NCBI RefSeq assembly: GCF_014202975.1
Contig: NZ_JACHHZ010000002.1
Span: 310,001 to 374,000, forward strand
Direction of reading: 5' to 3'
Origin: Povalibacter uvarum
GTDB taxonomy: Bacteria; Pseudomonadota; Gammaproteobacteria; Steroidobacterales; Steroidobacteraceae
Length of the DNA: 64,000 nucleotides
A model generated the notes under the pieces. The model saw only the letters and a program-made list of their open reading frames with translations. It did not search any database and was not told the DNA's origin. This document shows positions 26,317-35,687 of the stretch, in pieces; position 1 is the stretch's first letter; each line of letters starts with the position of its first letter. A program made the position numbers and the translations under genes.

Positions 26317-26636
26317 GCCGGGGGACCTCCGCTAATTCTTGTCGGGCCGCCCGAATCGGCCCGTCAGCAGAACCAAAGGGCTCGCAGTCCGGAATTGTTC
26401 CGTTGCAGCGCGGGCTCGCCTGACCCGCTGCCAGGCGCCTTCCCCGGACCGGATTCTCTTTTTGTTTCAGTCTGTTGCCGGCTTTCTGGCAGACGACGGG
26501 CGGGCCGGCGACCCGTTCCTTTGGAAGGAATTGTGCGCGCGGCCCGTTTCCCCCGGGCCGCGGGGTATCGAGTTGGTTAGAATTCGCGCCCCGTTTTGCG
26601 CGGTAACCCCACGATCAGCTGGAGCTTAGGAATCCC
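26317..26636. promoter_or_regulatory. otsA-mdh intergenic region with hairpin and mdh promoter
   Basis: This 320-bp gap holds the divergent promoters of otsA and mdh. It contains a perfect 9-bp GC stem (26538-26546 with 26554-26562, loop 7 nt) and a TAGAAT -10-like hexamer at 26578-26583, 53 nt before the mdh ATG. No convincing -35 is seen. The stem overlaps the position expected for the -35 of that promoter, so it might act as an operator. No ORF or RNA gene is evident in the remainder. Confidence 0.4.
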
Positions 26637-27614
26637 ATGAAGAGTCCCGTCAATGTCGCGATCACCGGCGCCGCCGGCCAGATCGGCTATGCCCTCGCCT
26701 TCCGCGTTGCGTCAGGACAGATGCTGGGCCCCGATCAGCCCGTCAACCTGCACCTGCTCGAAATCACGCCGGCCCTGGGTTCGCTGCAGGGCGTGGTGAT
26801 GGAGCTCAACGATTGCGCGTTCCCGACGCTCAACAAGATCGTCGCGACGGATGACGCCAAGGTCGCGTTCAAGGATTGCAACGTCGCACTGCTGGTCGGC
26901 GCGCGGCCCCGCGGCCCGGGCATGGAACGCAAGGACCTGCTCCTGGCGAATGCGCAGATCTTCTCGGCGCAGGGCAAGGCCCTCGATGCCGTCGCTGATC
27001 GCAACGTGCGCGTGCTCGTCGTCGGCAACCCCGCGAACACGAACTCGCTGATCGCACAGCGCAATGCACCGAACCTCAATGCACGCAACTTCACCGCGAT
27101 GGTCCGCCTCGATCACAACCGCGCGCTGTCGCAGTTGTCCGAGAAGACCGGCGTGCACTTCAACAACATCCGCAAGGCGATCATCTGGGGCAATCACTCG
27201 GCGACGCAGTACCCCGATCTGCATCATGCGACCGTCGACGGCAAGCCCGCGCTCTCGCTCGTCGATCAGAAGTGGTACGCCGAGACGTTCATCCCCGTCG
27301 TGCAGCAGCGCGGCGCAGCGATCATCAAGGCGCGCGGCGCTTCTTCAGCAGCATCTGCTGCATCCGCTGCGATCGATCACGTTCGCGATTGGGTGAAGGG
27401 CACGGCCGATGGCGACTGGGTCAGCATGGGCGTGCCGTCGGATGGCAGCTATGGAATTCCTGCTGGCGTGATCTATGGTTTCCCGGTCACGTGCAAGAAC
27501 GGCGATTACCAGATCGTGCAGGGCCTCAGCGTGAACGACTTCAGCCGCCAGCGGATGGAAGCGACGCACAAGGAATTGCTGGAAGAGCGCGACGGAGTGA
27601 AAGAGCTGATCTAA
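26637..27614 (+). CDS. mdh: Malate dehydrogenase
   Basis: The enzyme oxidises malate to oxaloacetate with NAD+. The 325-residue protein has the Rossmann [10 protein letters not shown] (residues 11-20), [10 protein letters not shown], the catalytic [10 protein letters not shown] region and the His in [10 protein letters not shown]. This is the group-2 bacterial/cytosolic-type MDH common in beta/gammaproteobacteria. It stands alone and ends just before a strong terminator. A short low-complexity stretch ([11 protein letters not shown]) near residue 240 is unusual for the family but does not disturb the motifs. Confidence 0.96.
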   Translation: MKSPVNVAITGAAGQIGYALAFRVASGQMLGPDQPVNLHLLEITPALGSLQGVVMELNDCAFPTLNKIVATDDAKVAFKDCNVALLVGARPRGPGMERKDLLLANAQIFSAQGKALDAVADRNVRVLVVGNPANTNSLIAQRNAPNLNARNFTAMVRLDHNRALSQLSEKTGVHFNNIRKAIIWGNHSATQYPDLHHATVDGKPALSLVDQKWYAETFIPVVQQRGAAIIKARGASSAASAASAAIDHVRDWVKGTADGDWVSMGVPSDGSYGIPAGVIYGFPVTCKNGDYQIVQGLSVNDFSRQRMEATHKELLEERDGVKELI

Positions 27615-27650
27615 GAGGCGACTGGCTTCTGGCGGCTGGCCAGAAAATAG

Positions 27651-27692
27651 AAACGGCGAGCGTGACGAGAGTCACCTCGCCGTTTTCTTTTT
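27651..27692 (+). terminator. Rho-independent terminator of mdh
   Basis: A strong hairpin forms from AACGGCGAG (27652-27660) with CTCGCCGTT (27676-27684), with an inner GTGAC/GTCAC stem across a GAGA loop. It is followed by TTCTTTTTGG. Strength and T-tract indicate factor-independent termination on the + strand. Confidence 0.85.
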
Positions 27693-27871
27693 GGCGCATC
27701 GATGCGCGATTTGTCACATCCACGCGTCGTAGCCGGATTGTCCGACAGTGATCGCGTTGCACTGCGCTTGCCGCTCGCGCAATCGCGAGCTAGTGTCACG
27801 ACTCGTTCTACTCCGCTCTGGTCAGCCTGCCAGCAGCCAGTCGCCAGCGGCCCAATCCGAGGTTTCCTCCC

Positions 27872-30346
27872 GTGAGCAGCGTCATCTGGTTTCTCGTCTT
27901 CTTCATCGGCGCACTCGTCCTCGCCTATCAGCGCGTCTCGCTGCTGACTGCGACATTTACGTATGCAGCCGGTCTACTCGCGTACACGTGGTTCGGCGCC
28001 GGCAGCTTCGCGTGGCTGATCGCGTTGTGGGGGGTGCTCGCACTGCTCGTGCTCCTGAACATCGACGCATTCCGCGTCCGCTTCATCAGCCGTCCGTTCC
28101 TGCGCACGTACCGGCGCATGCTGCCGTCGATGTCGCAGACGGAGAAGGACGCGCTCGAAGCAGGCACGGTGTGGTGGGATGGCGAGTTGTTCACCGGCGG
28201 GCCGAACTGGGAAAAACTCATGTCCGCCGCGCCGCCGCGATTGTCCGCGGAGGAGCAGGCGTTCCTCGACGGACCGTGCGAAGAGCTCTGCCGGATGGTC
28301 GACGACTGGGACATCACTCACAAACGCGCCGATCTGCCGCCGCACATCTGGGATTACCTGAAGAGCAAAGGCTTCTTCGCGATGATCATCCCGAAGAAGT
28401 ACGGCGGTCTCGAATTCTCCGCGTACGCTCACTCCTGCGTGCTCGTGAAGCTGTCGAGCCGCTCAGGCGTCGTTGCGTCGACCGTCGCGGTGCCGAACTC
28501 ACTCGGCCCCGGTGAGTTGCTGTTGCACTACGGGACGGACGAACAGCGCAACTACTATCTGCCGCGCCTCGCGCGAGGCGAAGAGATTCCCTGCTTCGCG
28601 CTCACAGGTCCGCGCGCAGGTTCAGATGCGGGCTCGATCCCGGATACGGGCGTCGTCTGCAAGGGAATATATGAAGGCCGCGAGATCGTGGGTGTGCGCC
28701 TCAACTTCTCGAAGCGCTACATCACGCTCGCCCCGGTCGCGACAGTCGTCGGTCTCGCCTTCAAGCTGTTCGATCCGGACAAGCTGATCGGCGAGCGCAC
28801 GGAGTACGGCATCACGTGCGCACTCATCCCGCGCAACACCGCAGGCGTAACGATCGGCCGTCGCCACTTCCCACTCAACAATCCGTTCCAGAACGGACCG
28901 ATTCTCGGCAAGGACGTGTTCGTGCCGCTCGACTTCCTCATCGGCGGCATGAAGATGGCGGGCCAGGGCTGGCGCATGCTCGTCGAGCAGTTGTCGGTCG
29001 GCCGTTGTATCTCGCTGCCCTCGAGTGCGACGGGCGCTGCCAAGGCGGCCGTGTTCGCAACCGGCGCGTATGCGCGCATCCGCCGGCAGTTCAATACCTC
29101 CGTCGGTAACTTCGAAGGCGTCGGCGAAGTGATCGCGCGCATGGCCGGCTACACGTACATCGTCGATGCAGCACGCTCCGTTACGACGGGCGCAATCGAC
29201 GGCGGCGAGAAGCCTTCCGTACCTGCCGCGATGCTGAAATTCCACGCAACCGAGTTCGCGCGTGTCATCGCCAACGATGCGATGGACGTGCACGGCGGCA
29301 AGGGCATCTGCCTCGGTCCGAAGAACTACCTGGGGCGAGGTTATGAAATGGTGCCGGTCGCCATCACAGTCGAAGGCGCGAACCTGCTCACGCGCAGTCT
29401 CATCATCTTCGGCCAGGGCGCGATCCGCTGCCATCCGTTCGTCCTGAAGGAAATGGAAGCGGCACGCGACAAGGACAAGCGGCGTGGTGTGAAGGAATTC
29501 GACAAGGCGCTCTTCGGACACATCGGCTTCACGATCAGCAACGCCGTTCGCTCGCTGGTGATGGCGCTGACGCTCGCCCGCTTCTCGAGCGTGCCGGAGG
29601 GCGGCGCGACGCAGCGCTACTTCCAGCACATCAACCGTTTCAGCGCCTCGTTCGCCTTCGCGACCGACGTGGCCATGCTGTCGCTCGGCGGTTACCTGAA
29701 GAAGAAGGAAAGCCTGTCGGCCCGCCTCGGCGACGTGCTCTCTTCGATGTATCTCGCCTCGATGGTGCTCAAGCACTATCACAACCAGGGCGCGAACGAA
29801 GAAGACCTGCCGCTCGTCGAATGGGCCTGCCGCAACCTGCTCTACCGCGCCCAGGAACAACTGCACAGCTTCCTGCGCAATTTCCCGATCCGCTTCCTCG
29901 CTGCGTTCATGCGCTTCTTCATTTTCCCGCGCGGCCAGACGTACCACGCGCCGAGCGATCCGCTCGGCCAGCGCATCGTCGATGCGGTCCTGCGTTCGAC
30001 ACCGGCTCGCGACCGGGCCACGCACGGCATCTACCGCACGGTCGAGCCGGGCAATCCGCTCGGCCTGTTGCACGAAGCGCTGGTGTTGGCAGACACTGCC
30101 GAGCCATTGGAGAAGCGCGTGAGAGTGGAAGGCGTGAAGACCGGTCGCATTACAGCACTCGACCTCCCCGGACAGATTCAGCAGGCGCTCGCCGCCGGCA
30201 TCCTGTCCGAGACGGAGGCTGCCGTGCTGCGTGATTACGACCGGCGCGTCATGGATCTGATCCATGTCGACGACTTCGACACGAGCGAACTGGCAGCCGG
30301 CGTCGCCAAGGAAGACGTCCGGTTCGCGCGCGTCGGTAACGCTTGA
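27872..30346 (+). CDS. fadE: Acyl-CoA dehydrogenase FadE
   Basis: This flavoenzyme starts beta-oxidation by desaturating fatty acyl-CoA. The 824-residue length and layout match FadE: an N-terminal hydrophobic region (VIWFLVFFIGALVLAYQR, then AWLIALWGVLALLVLL), an ACAD core (residues about 120-560; PKKYGGLEFS, CFALTGPRAGSDAGSIPD, LSVGRCISLPSSATG, DVHGGKGICLG), and a long C-terminal helical part typical of FadE. The start is GTG at 27872. It overlaps the TTG start of the next gene by 4 bp. Upstream 27693-27871 contains family D-like text but no ORF of interest. Confidence 0.95.
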   Translation: MSSVIWFLVFFIGALVLAYQRVSLLTATFTYAAGLLAYTWFGAGSFAWLIALWGVLALLVLLNIDAFRVRFISRPFLRTYRRMLPSMSQTEKDALEAGTVWWDGELFTGGPNWEKLMSAAPPRLSAEEQAFLDGPCEELCRMVDDWDITHKRADLPPHIWDYLKSKGFFAMIIPKKYGGLEFSAYAHSCVLVKLSSRSGVVASTVAVPNSLGPGELLLHYGTDEQRNYYLPRLARGEEIPCFALTGPRAGSDAGSIPDTGVVCKGIYEGREIVGVRLNFSKRYITLAPVATVVGLAFKLFDPDKLIGERTEYGITCALIPRNTAGVTIGRRHFPLNNPFQNGPILGKDVFVPLDFLIGGMKMAGQGWRMLVEQLSVGRCISLPSSATGAAKAAVFATGAYARIRRQFNTSVGNFEGVGEVIARMAGYTYIVDAARSVTTGAIDGGEKPSVPAAMLKFHATEFARVIANDAMDVHGGKGICLGPKNYLGRGYEMVPVAITVEGANLLTRSLIIFGQGAIRCHPFVLKEMEAARDKDKRRGVKEFDKALFGHIGFTISNAVRSLVMALTLARFSSVPEGGATQRYFQHINRFSASFAFATDVAMLSLGGYLKKKESLSARLGDVLSSMYLASMVLKHYHNQGANEEDLPLVEWACRNLLYRAQEQLHSFLRNFPIRFLAAFMRFFIFPRGQTYHAPSDPLGQRIVDAVLRSTPARDRATHGIYRTVEPGNPLGLLHEALVLADTAEPLEKRVRVEGVKTGRITALDLPGQIQQALAAGILSETEAAVLRDYDRRVMDLIHVDDFDTSELAAGVAKEDVRFARVGNA

Positions 30347-31401
30347 ACGGCCCGTCCCCGCCCGAGCCTCCCGTTTACGGCGGGGACCGCTGCCTCAATT
30401 GCGACGCAGTAGTCACCGGCGAATACTGCAGCCGCTGCGGCCAGCACGTGCAACACCACGTGCATTCAACGCCGAAGATGATCGGCGAATTCATCGAAGA
30501 CCTGTTTCACGCCGATCATCGCGTCTGGCGCACGCTCAAGCCGCTGCTCTTCAATCCGGGATTCCTGACGACGGAGTATCTGCGCGGAAAGCGGGTCACT
30601 TATACGCCGCCTTTCCGGCTCTACATCGTTCTGTCGCTGATCTTCTTTCTGTTCACATCGCTCTCGGGATCGGGGGTCGCGGTTCCGACCACGATCCAGA
30701 CCGACGCTGCCGCACCGGCCCCCGCCACCCCAGCTACTGATGCTCCGATCGATCCGGCAGCGCGACAACTGCTGGAGCAACTGATCTCCCGCGCACCCGA
30801 AGCGCAGCGGGAGCAAACGCGAAACCACGTGCTGAACGCACTGCGCGACGTCCCTGCGGCGCAGCAACGAGACGTCGTTACCAGCATCCTGACGCCGTGC
30901 AATTCGCAGGCGCTCGGCTGGATGCTTCCGGCCGAGGGAGCGAATCGCGAACGCGCGCTCGAAGCATGCCGCAACGTCTTTGCCGACAACGGCCAGCGAT
31001 TCGGGACGGCGTTCTGGCATCACGTGCCGCACATGATGTTCATCTTCCTGCCCGTGATCGCGCTCTGGGCCAAGCTGCTCTATCTCGGCTCGCGCCGCTT
31101 CTACGCCGAACATCTGCTGTTCTTCGTGCACTTCCACGCGTTCGTCTTCCTCGCCATCACGCTCGGCAACGGGCTCGACTGGATATTCGGCTGGTTCAAC
31201 GGCGAATGGCTCAGCAGCCTCGTCAATCTCGCCCTGACGGGCTACGTGCCCTGGTATCTGTATCGGGCGATGCGGCGCGTCTACGGCCAGAGCGGATTCG
31301 TGACTTTCCTCAAATTCGTGCTGCTCACTCTCTTCTATCTCGCGAGCCTGCTCCTGACGCTGGGCGGCCTCGTGATCTTCACCGCCCTGACGCTGCACTG
31401 A
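30343..31401 (+). CDS. DUF3667-family membrane protein with zinc ribbon
   Basis: The 352-residue protein opens with a zinc ribbon (CLNCDAVVTGEYCSRCGQ), then FIEDLFHADHRVWRTLKPLL and a helix at PPFRLYIVLSLIFFLF, the layout of DUF3667 proteins. Further membrane helices lie in the last third (MMFIFLPVIALWAKLLYL, FVFLAITLGNGL, LLTLFYLASLLLTLGGLVIF). Function is unknown. The start is TTG at 30343 overlapping the fadE stop (TTGA), implying coupling to fadE; no ATG gives the zinc ribbon. The middle region (residues 110-170) is Ala/Pro/Gln-rich and probably extracytoplasmic. Confidence 0.88.
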   Translation: MNGPSPPEPPVYGGDRCLNCDAVVTGEYCSRCGQHVQHHVHSTPKMIGEFIEDLFHADHRVWRTLKPLLFNPGFLTTEYLRGKRVTYTPPFRLYIVLSLIFFLFTSLSGSGVAVPTTIQTDAAAPAPATPATDAPIDPAARQLLEQLISRAPEAQREQTRNHVLNALRDVPAAQQRDVVTSILTPCNSQALGWMLPAEGANRERALEACRNVFADNGQRFGTAFWHHVPHMMFIFLPVIALWAKLLYLGSRRFYAEHLLFFVHFHAFVFLAITLGNGLDWIFGWFNGEWLSSLVNLALTGYVPWYLYRAMRRVYGQSGFVTFLKFVLLTLFYLASLLLTLGGLVIFTALTLH

Positions 31402-31461
31402 TTCACGCTAGAATCCTCCGGGTAAGTTTCATTCCGAAACTTCGACCGGAGAAATCCAACA

Positions 31462-31884
31462 ATGAAACGACTGTTCATTGCCGCAGCGCTCGCTGTCGGC
31501 GTCGCAGCCATCGCGGCTGCCCAGATCAAGCGGACCCCTTCGCCCGCGGGTGCGGAGCTCTATTTCATCGCGCCGGTCGATGGCGCGACGGTGACGAGCC
31601 CGATCACAGTGAAGTTCGGCCTGAAGGGCATGGGCGTCGTCCCTGCCGGCATCGCCTTCGACGGCGCGGGTCATCATCACCTGGTCGTGGACGCGGACCT
31701 GCCTCCGCTCGACAAGCCGATCCCCGCGGACGCCAATCACGTGCACTTCGGCAAGGGCCAGACGGAAACGACGCTCGAGCTGAAGCCTGGCAAGCACACG
31801 CTGCAGCTCTTGCTCGGTGACCAGATCCACGTGCCGCACGATCCAGCGGTGGTGTCGAAGAAGATCACGATCACGGTGAAGTGA
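31462..31884 (+). CDS. Secreted DUF4399-family protein
   Basis: The 140-residue product has a signal peptide (MKRLFIAAALAVGVAAIAAA) and a DUF4399 domain: YFIAPVDGATVTSPITVKFG, then the conserved HHHLVVDADLPPLDKPIPAD and HFGKGQTETTLEL. The His cluster could bind metal. Function is not established. It has its own -10-like TAGAAT at 31409-31414. It is 4 bp from dinB, so co-transcription is likely. Confidence 0.88.
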   Translation: MKRLFIAAALAVGVAAIAAAQIKRTPSPAGAELYFIAPVDGATVTSPITVKFGLKGMGVVPAGIAFDGAGHHHLVVDADLPPLDKPIPADANHVHFGKGQTETTLELKPGKHTLQLLLGDQIHVPHDPAVVSKKITITVK

Positions 31885-31888
31885 GGCA

Positions 31889-33076
31889 GTGCCTTCCATC
31901 CTCCACGTCGACATGGATGCCTTCTACGCATCCGTCGAGCAGCTCGACAATCCCGAGCTGCGGGGGAAGCCTGTGATCGTGGGTGGGAGCGGCAATCGCG
32001 GCGTCGTCGCCGCCGCGAGCTATGAAGTGCGCAAATACGGCGTGCGGTCCGCGATGCCGACGCGCGACGCGATGCGGCGTTGTCCACACGCGATCTGCGT
32101 CCCGCCGCGGTTCGATCGCTACAAGTCCGTGTCGGCAACCGTGTTCGCCGTATTTCGCGAGTTCACGCCGCTGGTCGAAGGCTTGTCGCTCGATGAGGCC
32201 TTTCTCGATGTCACCGCGAGTCAGACCGCGCTCGGCTCCGCGGAGACGATCGCTCGCCGGATCAAAGCGCTGATCGTCGAACGCACCGGCTTGACGGCAT
32301 CCGTCGGCGTGGCGCCGAACAAGCTCGTGGCCAAGATTGCGTCCGATCTGCGCAAGCCGGACGGTCTCGTTGTGGTGAGCCCGGAGTCGGTGACTGCCGT
32401 GCTCGATCCTTTGCCGATCCGGAAGCTCTTCGGCATCGGCGAAAAGACGGCCCCCCACCTGGAGCGGATCGGCATTCGTACGCTGGCGGATCTGCGCCAG
32501 GCGCCCGAAGCGGCGTTGCAACCCATCTTCGGACGCTACGCGTCGCGCATGAAGGCTCGTGCCGCGGGTATCGACGACCGGCCCGTGATCGCCGACTGGG
32601 ATGAGAAGCAGATCAGTGCCGAAGAAACGTTCGACACCGATCTCACGGACCGAAAGCAATTGCATGCTGAACTGGCGGCACTCGCCGATCGGATGGCGAC
32701 GCGGCTGCGCAGTCGCAACTGGCTCGCGGGCCAGGTGGTCGTCAAGATTCGCCGCAAGGACTTTCGCACGTACACGCGCCAGCAAGCCGTTCGCCCGCCG
32801 ACGCAGGAAACGAAACCGCTCGCTGCGGCCGCCGCTGAGCTTCTCGACGAGTGGCTCGAAGATCAGCCCCGCGCAGCAATCCGACTGCTGGGTGTCGGCG
32901 CGCGCGATCTGACTGAAGCGTCGCAGCTCGATCTGTTCGCGGTCCCCGAAGCGCAGCGCAACCGCGAACTCGACGCGACCATCGATACGATTCGCGCGCG
33001 CTTTGGCTCTGACGCGCTGTCGCGCGCGAGCTCGTTGCGGCCCGGCAAGGCCGATCGAGACCAGCGCAAGCCCTGA
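31889..33076 (+). CDS. dinB: DNA polymerase IV (Y-family)
   Basis: This error-prone translesion polymerase has 395 residues. It starts GTG at 31889 with GAGG 4-5 nt upstream. Motifs: HVDMDAFYASVEQLDNP (catalytic Asp), AASYEVRKYGVRSAMP, VEGLSLDEAFLDVT (catalytic Asp-Glu), ASVGVAPNKLVAKIASDLRKP (helix-hairpin-helix-adjacent), and a C-terminal little-finger. It probably shares a transcript with the DUF4399 gene. No LexA-type box is obvious upstream of it. Confidence 0.95.
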   Translation: MPSILHVDMDAFYASVEQLDNPELRGKPVIVGGSGNRGVVAAASYEVRKYGVRSAMPTRDAMRRCPHAICVPPRFDRYKSVSATVFAVFREFTPLVEGLSLDEAFLDVTASQTALGSAETIARRIKALIVERTGLTASVGVAPNKLVAKIASDLRKPDGLVVVSPESVTAVLDPLPIRKLFGIGEKTAPHLERIGIRTLADLRQAPEAALQPIFGRYASRMKARAAGIDDRPVIADWDEKQISAEETFDTDLTDRKQLHAELAALADRMATRLRSRNWLAGQVVVKIRRKDFRTYTRQQAVRPPTQETKPLAAAAAELLDEWLEDQPRAAIRLLGVGARDLTEASQLDLFAVPEAQRNRELDATIDTIRARFGSDALSRASSLRPGKADRDQRKP

Positions 33077-33084
33077 GCAGGCGC

Positions 33085-33771
33085 TCACGCGCGCGGCGCA
33101 TCCTGCCTTCGCCGCCGCAAGCTCAAGCGCGGCCGCGCGCCACGCACCAGTGATCCATCAAGTTCCGAGGCGATCAACTGATGCCCCAGAAGCTGGGCTG
33201 TCAGCAATCGCGGATCGGCTGAGGCAGCGAACCGCACCAGGTCCGGCCAGAACGCGGGGTTGTGCGGCCAGCGAGGCACGAGCAGGCCGGGATAGTCGAG
33301 CGCGATTCGCCGAAGGTGCCAGAGCGGCGCAGCCGCCAACTGCTCCTCGATGGCGCCCGGCATCGCAAACAACACGCGCGCCGCCAGCGGGTTCAGCTGC
33401 GAGATGTGCCACGCGAAGAACAGTGCGACTTCGCAGAACGCACTCTGCATCGAAGGGACGCCGTCGTCTCCATAGCGGTCGCCGGGATCGTCCGCGGATC
33501 CGCCACTGAGCGCTGCCCCCCAGAACCGGATGTCGTCGAAGCCGAGCGAGAAGAGCGTGTACGAACACCCGGCGAGCGCGCCGCGCGCCGCAGCGGAAAG
33601 CTGCGACAGTCCGTCGAGAACTTTGTCGCTCAACGATTCGGTCGATGGAGCCCGCTCCGCGAGCAGAAGCCGAACATAATCCAGATTGAGTTCCCGAGTG
33701 CGCAACAGCAGCGCGGGCCCGAGAACGGGCAGGCAGGTGCCGGGCACAACTTCCGTGTTGTGAGCAGACAT
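33085..33771 (-). CDS. Unrecognised protein divergent from the FlhC-like regulator
   Basis: The 228-residue protein has no signal peptide or membrane helix. It is Leu/Ala-rich and probably helical (NLDYVRLLLAERAP, FCEVALFFAWHISQLNP, LAARVLFAMPGAIEEQL). The last 20 residues are Arg-rich (RPRLSLRRRRQDAP). I recognise no domain. It is divergently transcribed from the FlhC-like gene with 155 bp between starts, so the two may be regulated together. Its 3' end faces dinB. Function is unknown. Confidence 0.7.
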   Translation of the reverse strand: MSAHNTEVVPGTCLPVLGPALLLRTRELNLDYVRLLLAERAPSTESLSDKVLDGLSQLSAAARGALAGCSYTLFSLGFDDIRFWGAALSGGSADDPGDRYGDDGVPSMQSAFCEVALFFAWHISQLNPLAARVLFAMPGAIEEQLAAAPLWHLRRIALDYPGLLVPRWPHNPAFWPDLVRFAASADPRLLTAQLLGHQLIASELDGSLVRGARPRLSLRRRRQDAPRA

Positions 33772-33926
33772 ACGAATCCTTGTACGAGTGTGGACGTCGG
33801 GGATTAGACAGGAGCCTTTACGGAGCGGTCAATCTCCTTGCAAACTAACCGTCGAAGCAGCGCATTCACGGATGAACCGCGGCTTCGCAACGAACTCATC
33901 GGCAAACCAACGGACAGGGAGAGTCC

Positions 33927-34541
33927 ATGCAAATCAGCAACGATCTTTATTTTCGCGACCGGCGCCGTCACGACCTGGCGCTGCGCATGATCCGCCACGA
34001 AGCACGCACGTGCACCATCCGCTCCTGCACCGGATTGACCGACGACCGGATCCGCAGGCTCTACAAGACGTTCTCGCAGCATCGGTCCGGCGTCGCGGTC
34101 CGGCGGCGACGCGGCAAATCACCGCGACAAGCGCAGTATTTCACCCGCAACGTCGAGATCCAGTTCGAAGCATCGTGCCTCGGCAGCGTGCTGACCGCGT
34201 TCGATCTCGTGCATCGCCAGCGGCAAACCGGCGAAGACCACTCGCTCGCCTATGGACAGCGGTTCTGCGATGCGTACGAAACGCATCGGCAGCTCATGCA
34301 CGACGCGCGCATCTCGTTCGAGCACGCATGGTTCCTGCTGCTTGCGCTCAGCCGGGGATCGACACTCAATGCCGCCCGATGCCGTCATTGCCAGAGCCGA
34401 TACCTGCGCGACCGGATGAGTACGCTTCGGCGCGGCTGTCCCTTCTGCGAACTGAAGGCGAATGAAGCACAGTGCTCGACGACATCGCGCATCCGACGTC
34501 CTGTACGTATACGACCGTCGCTGCACTCGCTGCGGACGTGA
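33927..34541 (+). CDS. FlhC-like transcriptional regulator
   Basis: The 204-residue protein resembles FlhC, half of the flagellar master regulator FlhD4C2. It shows a helical N-terminal half with CTGLTDDRIRRLYKTF (compare the SRGRLIKLYKE of FlhC) and a C-terminal zinc site CRHCQSRYL...CPFC, as in FlhC (CNCC...CSLC). No flhD or flagellar gene is nearby. Such FlhC-type proteins outside motility loci are of unknown role. The start ATG at 33927 has GGGAGAG upstream. Confidence 0.75.
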   Translation: MQISNDLYFRDRRRHDLALRMIRHEARTCTIRSCTGLTDDRIRRLYKTFSQHRSGVAVRRRRGKSPRQAQYFTRNVEIQFEASCLGSVLTAFDLVHRQRQTGEDHSLAYGQRFCDAYETHRQLMHDARISFEHAWFLLLALSRGSTLNAARCRHCQSRYLRDRMSTLRRGCPFCELKANEAQCSTTSRIRRPVRIRPSLHSLRT

Positions 34542-34576
34542 TCGAGGACTTCAACATGAACGCCATGTCGGTGGAG

Positions 34577-34582
34577 TAAAAT
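34577..34582 (+). promoter_or_regulatory. Candidate -10 (TAAAAT) 10 nt before nudC
   Basis: TAAAAT ends 10 nt before the nudC ATG at 34593, inside the window expected for a nearly leaderless transcript. No -35 at 17-bp spacing is recognisable. Compare the -10 elements at 215, 15428 and 54290. Confidence 0.35.
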
Positions 34583-34592
34583 CCTCACCGCC

Positions 34593-35567
34593 ATGGCGTC
34601 GCCCCGAACGGTTCCCAATTTTCTTGCCGGCCCCTATCTCGAACGGCTCTCGCAGCTGCGCAAAGATGAGATGCAACTGCGCGCGGCACTCGAGAACCCC
34701 GCGACGCTCTTCGTACCCGTATGGCGCACTCAGAGCTTCGTCGCGCATCTGGATCAGGGCTTCGCGGCTCAGTTCGTAACGGGACTGACACACTTCGGGA
34801 CAACCGAGACCCAGGAAGTCATTCTGCTCGGCGAGTTCCGCGGCCAGCTCTGCTTCGCGATCGAACTGCCGCCGGCGCAGACACCAGGGTTCGATCCGTC
34901 CGCCGAGTTCGTGGACCTGCGGGGCGTCGCGGGCGACCTCGTGCGGGACGAAGCCGGCGTGCTGGCATACGCGCGGGCCATGGTTCTCTGGCGCGAACGC
35001 CATCGCTTCTGCGGCCGCTGCGGTTCGCCGACCGTCTCGGCGGAAGGCGGTCACGTCCGTCGCTGCGGCAACGAGCAATGCGGCAATCAGCAGTTCCCGC
35101 GCATCGATCCCGCCGTCATCGTCCTCGTGACTGACGGCGAACGCGCACTGCTCGGGCGCCAAGCCGCCTGGCCCCCCGGCCGCTATTCGACGATCGCGGG
35201 CTTCGTCGAACCCGGTGAGAGTCTCGAAGACGCCGTCGCGCGCGAAGTCCGGGAAGAGACCGGCGTCGAGATCGACGCGGTCGACTATCACTCCTCCCAG
35301 CCCTGGCCCTTTCCCTCTTCGCTCATGCTCGGCTTCACTGCCCACGCATCGCGTACGGAGATTCGGCGAATGGACGACGAGCTGGAGGACGTTCGCTGGC
35401 TCACCCGGGCACAGATCGCCGCCGGCGAAGTGGCCCTGCCGACCACCCACTCCATCTCCTTCCGCCTCATCGAAGACTGGTACGACGCGGGCTCCGCGAC
35501 ACCCCTGCGGCAAGAGCCGCACGCCCGGCTCTGGACATCACCCGTCCGACCCACGCCGCCAAGGTAG
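34593..35567 (+). CDS. nudC: NADH pyrophosphatase NudC
   Basis: NudC hydrolyses NAD(H) and removes NAD caps from RNA. The 324-residue protein has the N-terminal NUDIX-like region, a zinc ribbon (CGRCGSPTVSAEGGHVRRCG), the conserved FPRIDPAVIVLV, and the Nudix box EPGESLEDAVAREVREETG. The NudC-specific QPWPFPSSLM follows. It is a single gene with close neighbours; the unusually short interval after the FlhC-like gene could mean co-transcription. Downstream lies a family C repeat. Confidence 0.96.
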   Translation: MASPRTVPNFLAGPYLERLSQLRKDEMQLRAALENPATLFVPVWRTQSFVAHLDQGFAAQFVTGLTHFGTTETQEVILLGEFRGQLCFAIELPPAQTPGFDPSAEFVDLRGVAGDLVRDEAGVLAYARAMVLWRERHRFCGRCGSPTVSAEGGHVRRCGNEQCGNQQFPRIDPAVIVLVTDGERALLGRQAAWPPGRYSTIAGFVEPGESLEDAVAREVREETGVEIDAVDYHSSQPWPFPSSLMLGFTAHASRTEIRRMDDELEDVRWLTRAQIAAGEVALPTTHSISFRLIEDWYDAGSATPLRQEPHARLWTSPVRPTPPR

Positions 35568-35653
35568 CCTCCTGCCGCAGATCGGATCGGTACCGTAGAA
35601 TCCGGCACCTGGACCCGTCGGGATTCAGCCCTGATTCGGCTTCCGTCTCTTAC

Positions 35654-35686
35654 CATCCGCCAACCGCCAACCGCTAACCGCTTCTC
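35654..35686. repeat. Family C heptamer repeat before the NRDE gene
   Basis: CCGCCAACCGCCAACCGCTA-type heptamers end one base before the NRDE-gene start at 35688. The element is therefore the immediate 5' leader of that mRNA. On the other strand it would read GAGAAGCGGTTAGCGGTTGG. Confidence 0.8.
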
Positions 35687-35687
35687 C

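Noticed and set aside
28622-30265. 547-codon open frame antisense to fadE
   Set aside because: It is a shadow of the conserved fadE coding sequence; composition and motifs belong to fadE.
33927-34541. Calling this flagellar regulator flhC outright
   Set aside because: No flhD or flagellar gene is nearby, and similarity is limited to the helical and zinc regions; described as FlhC-like only.
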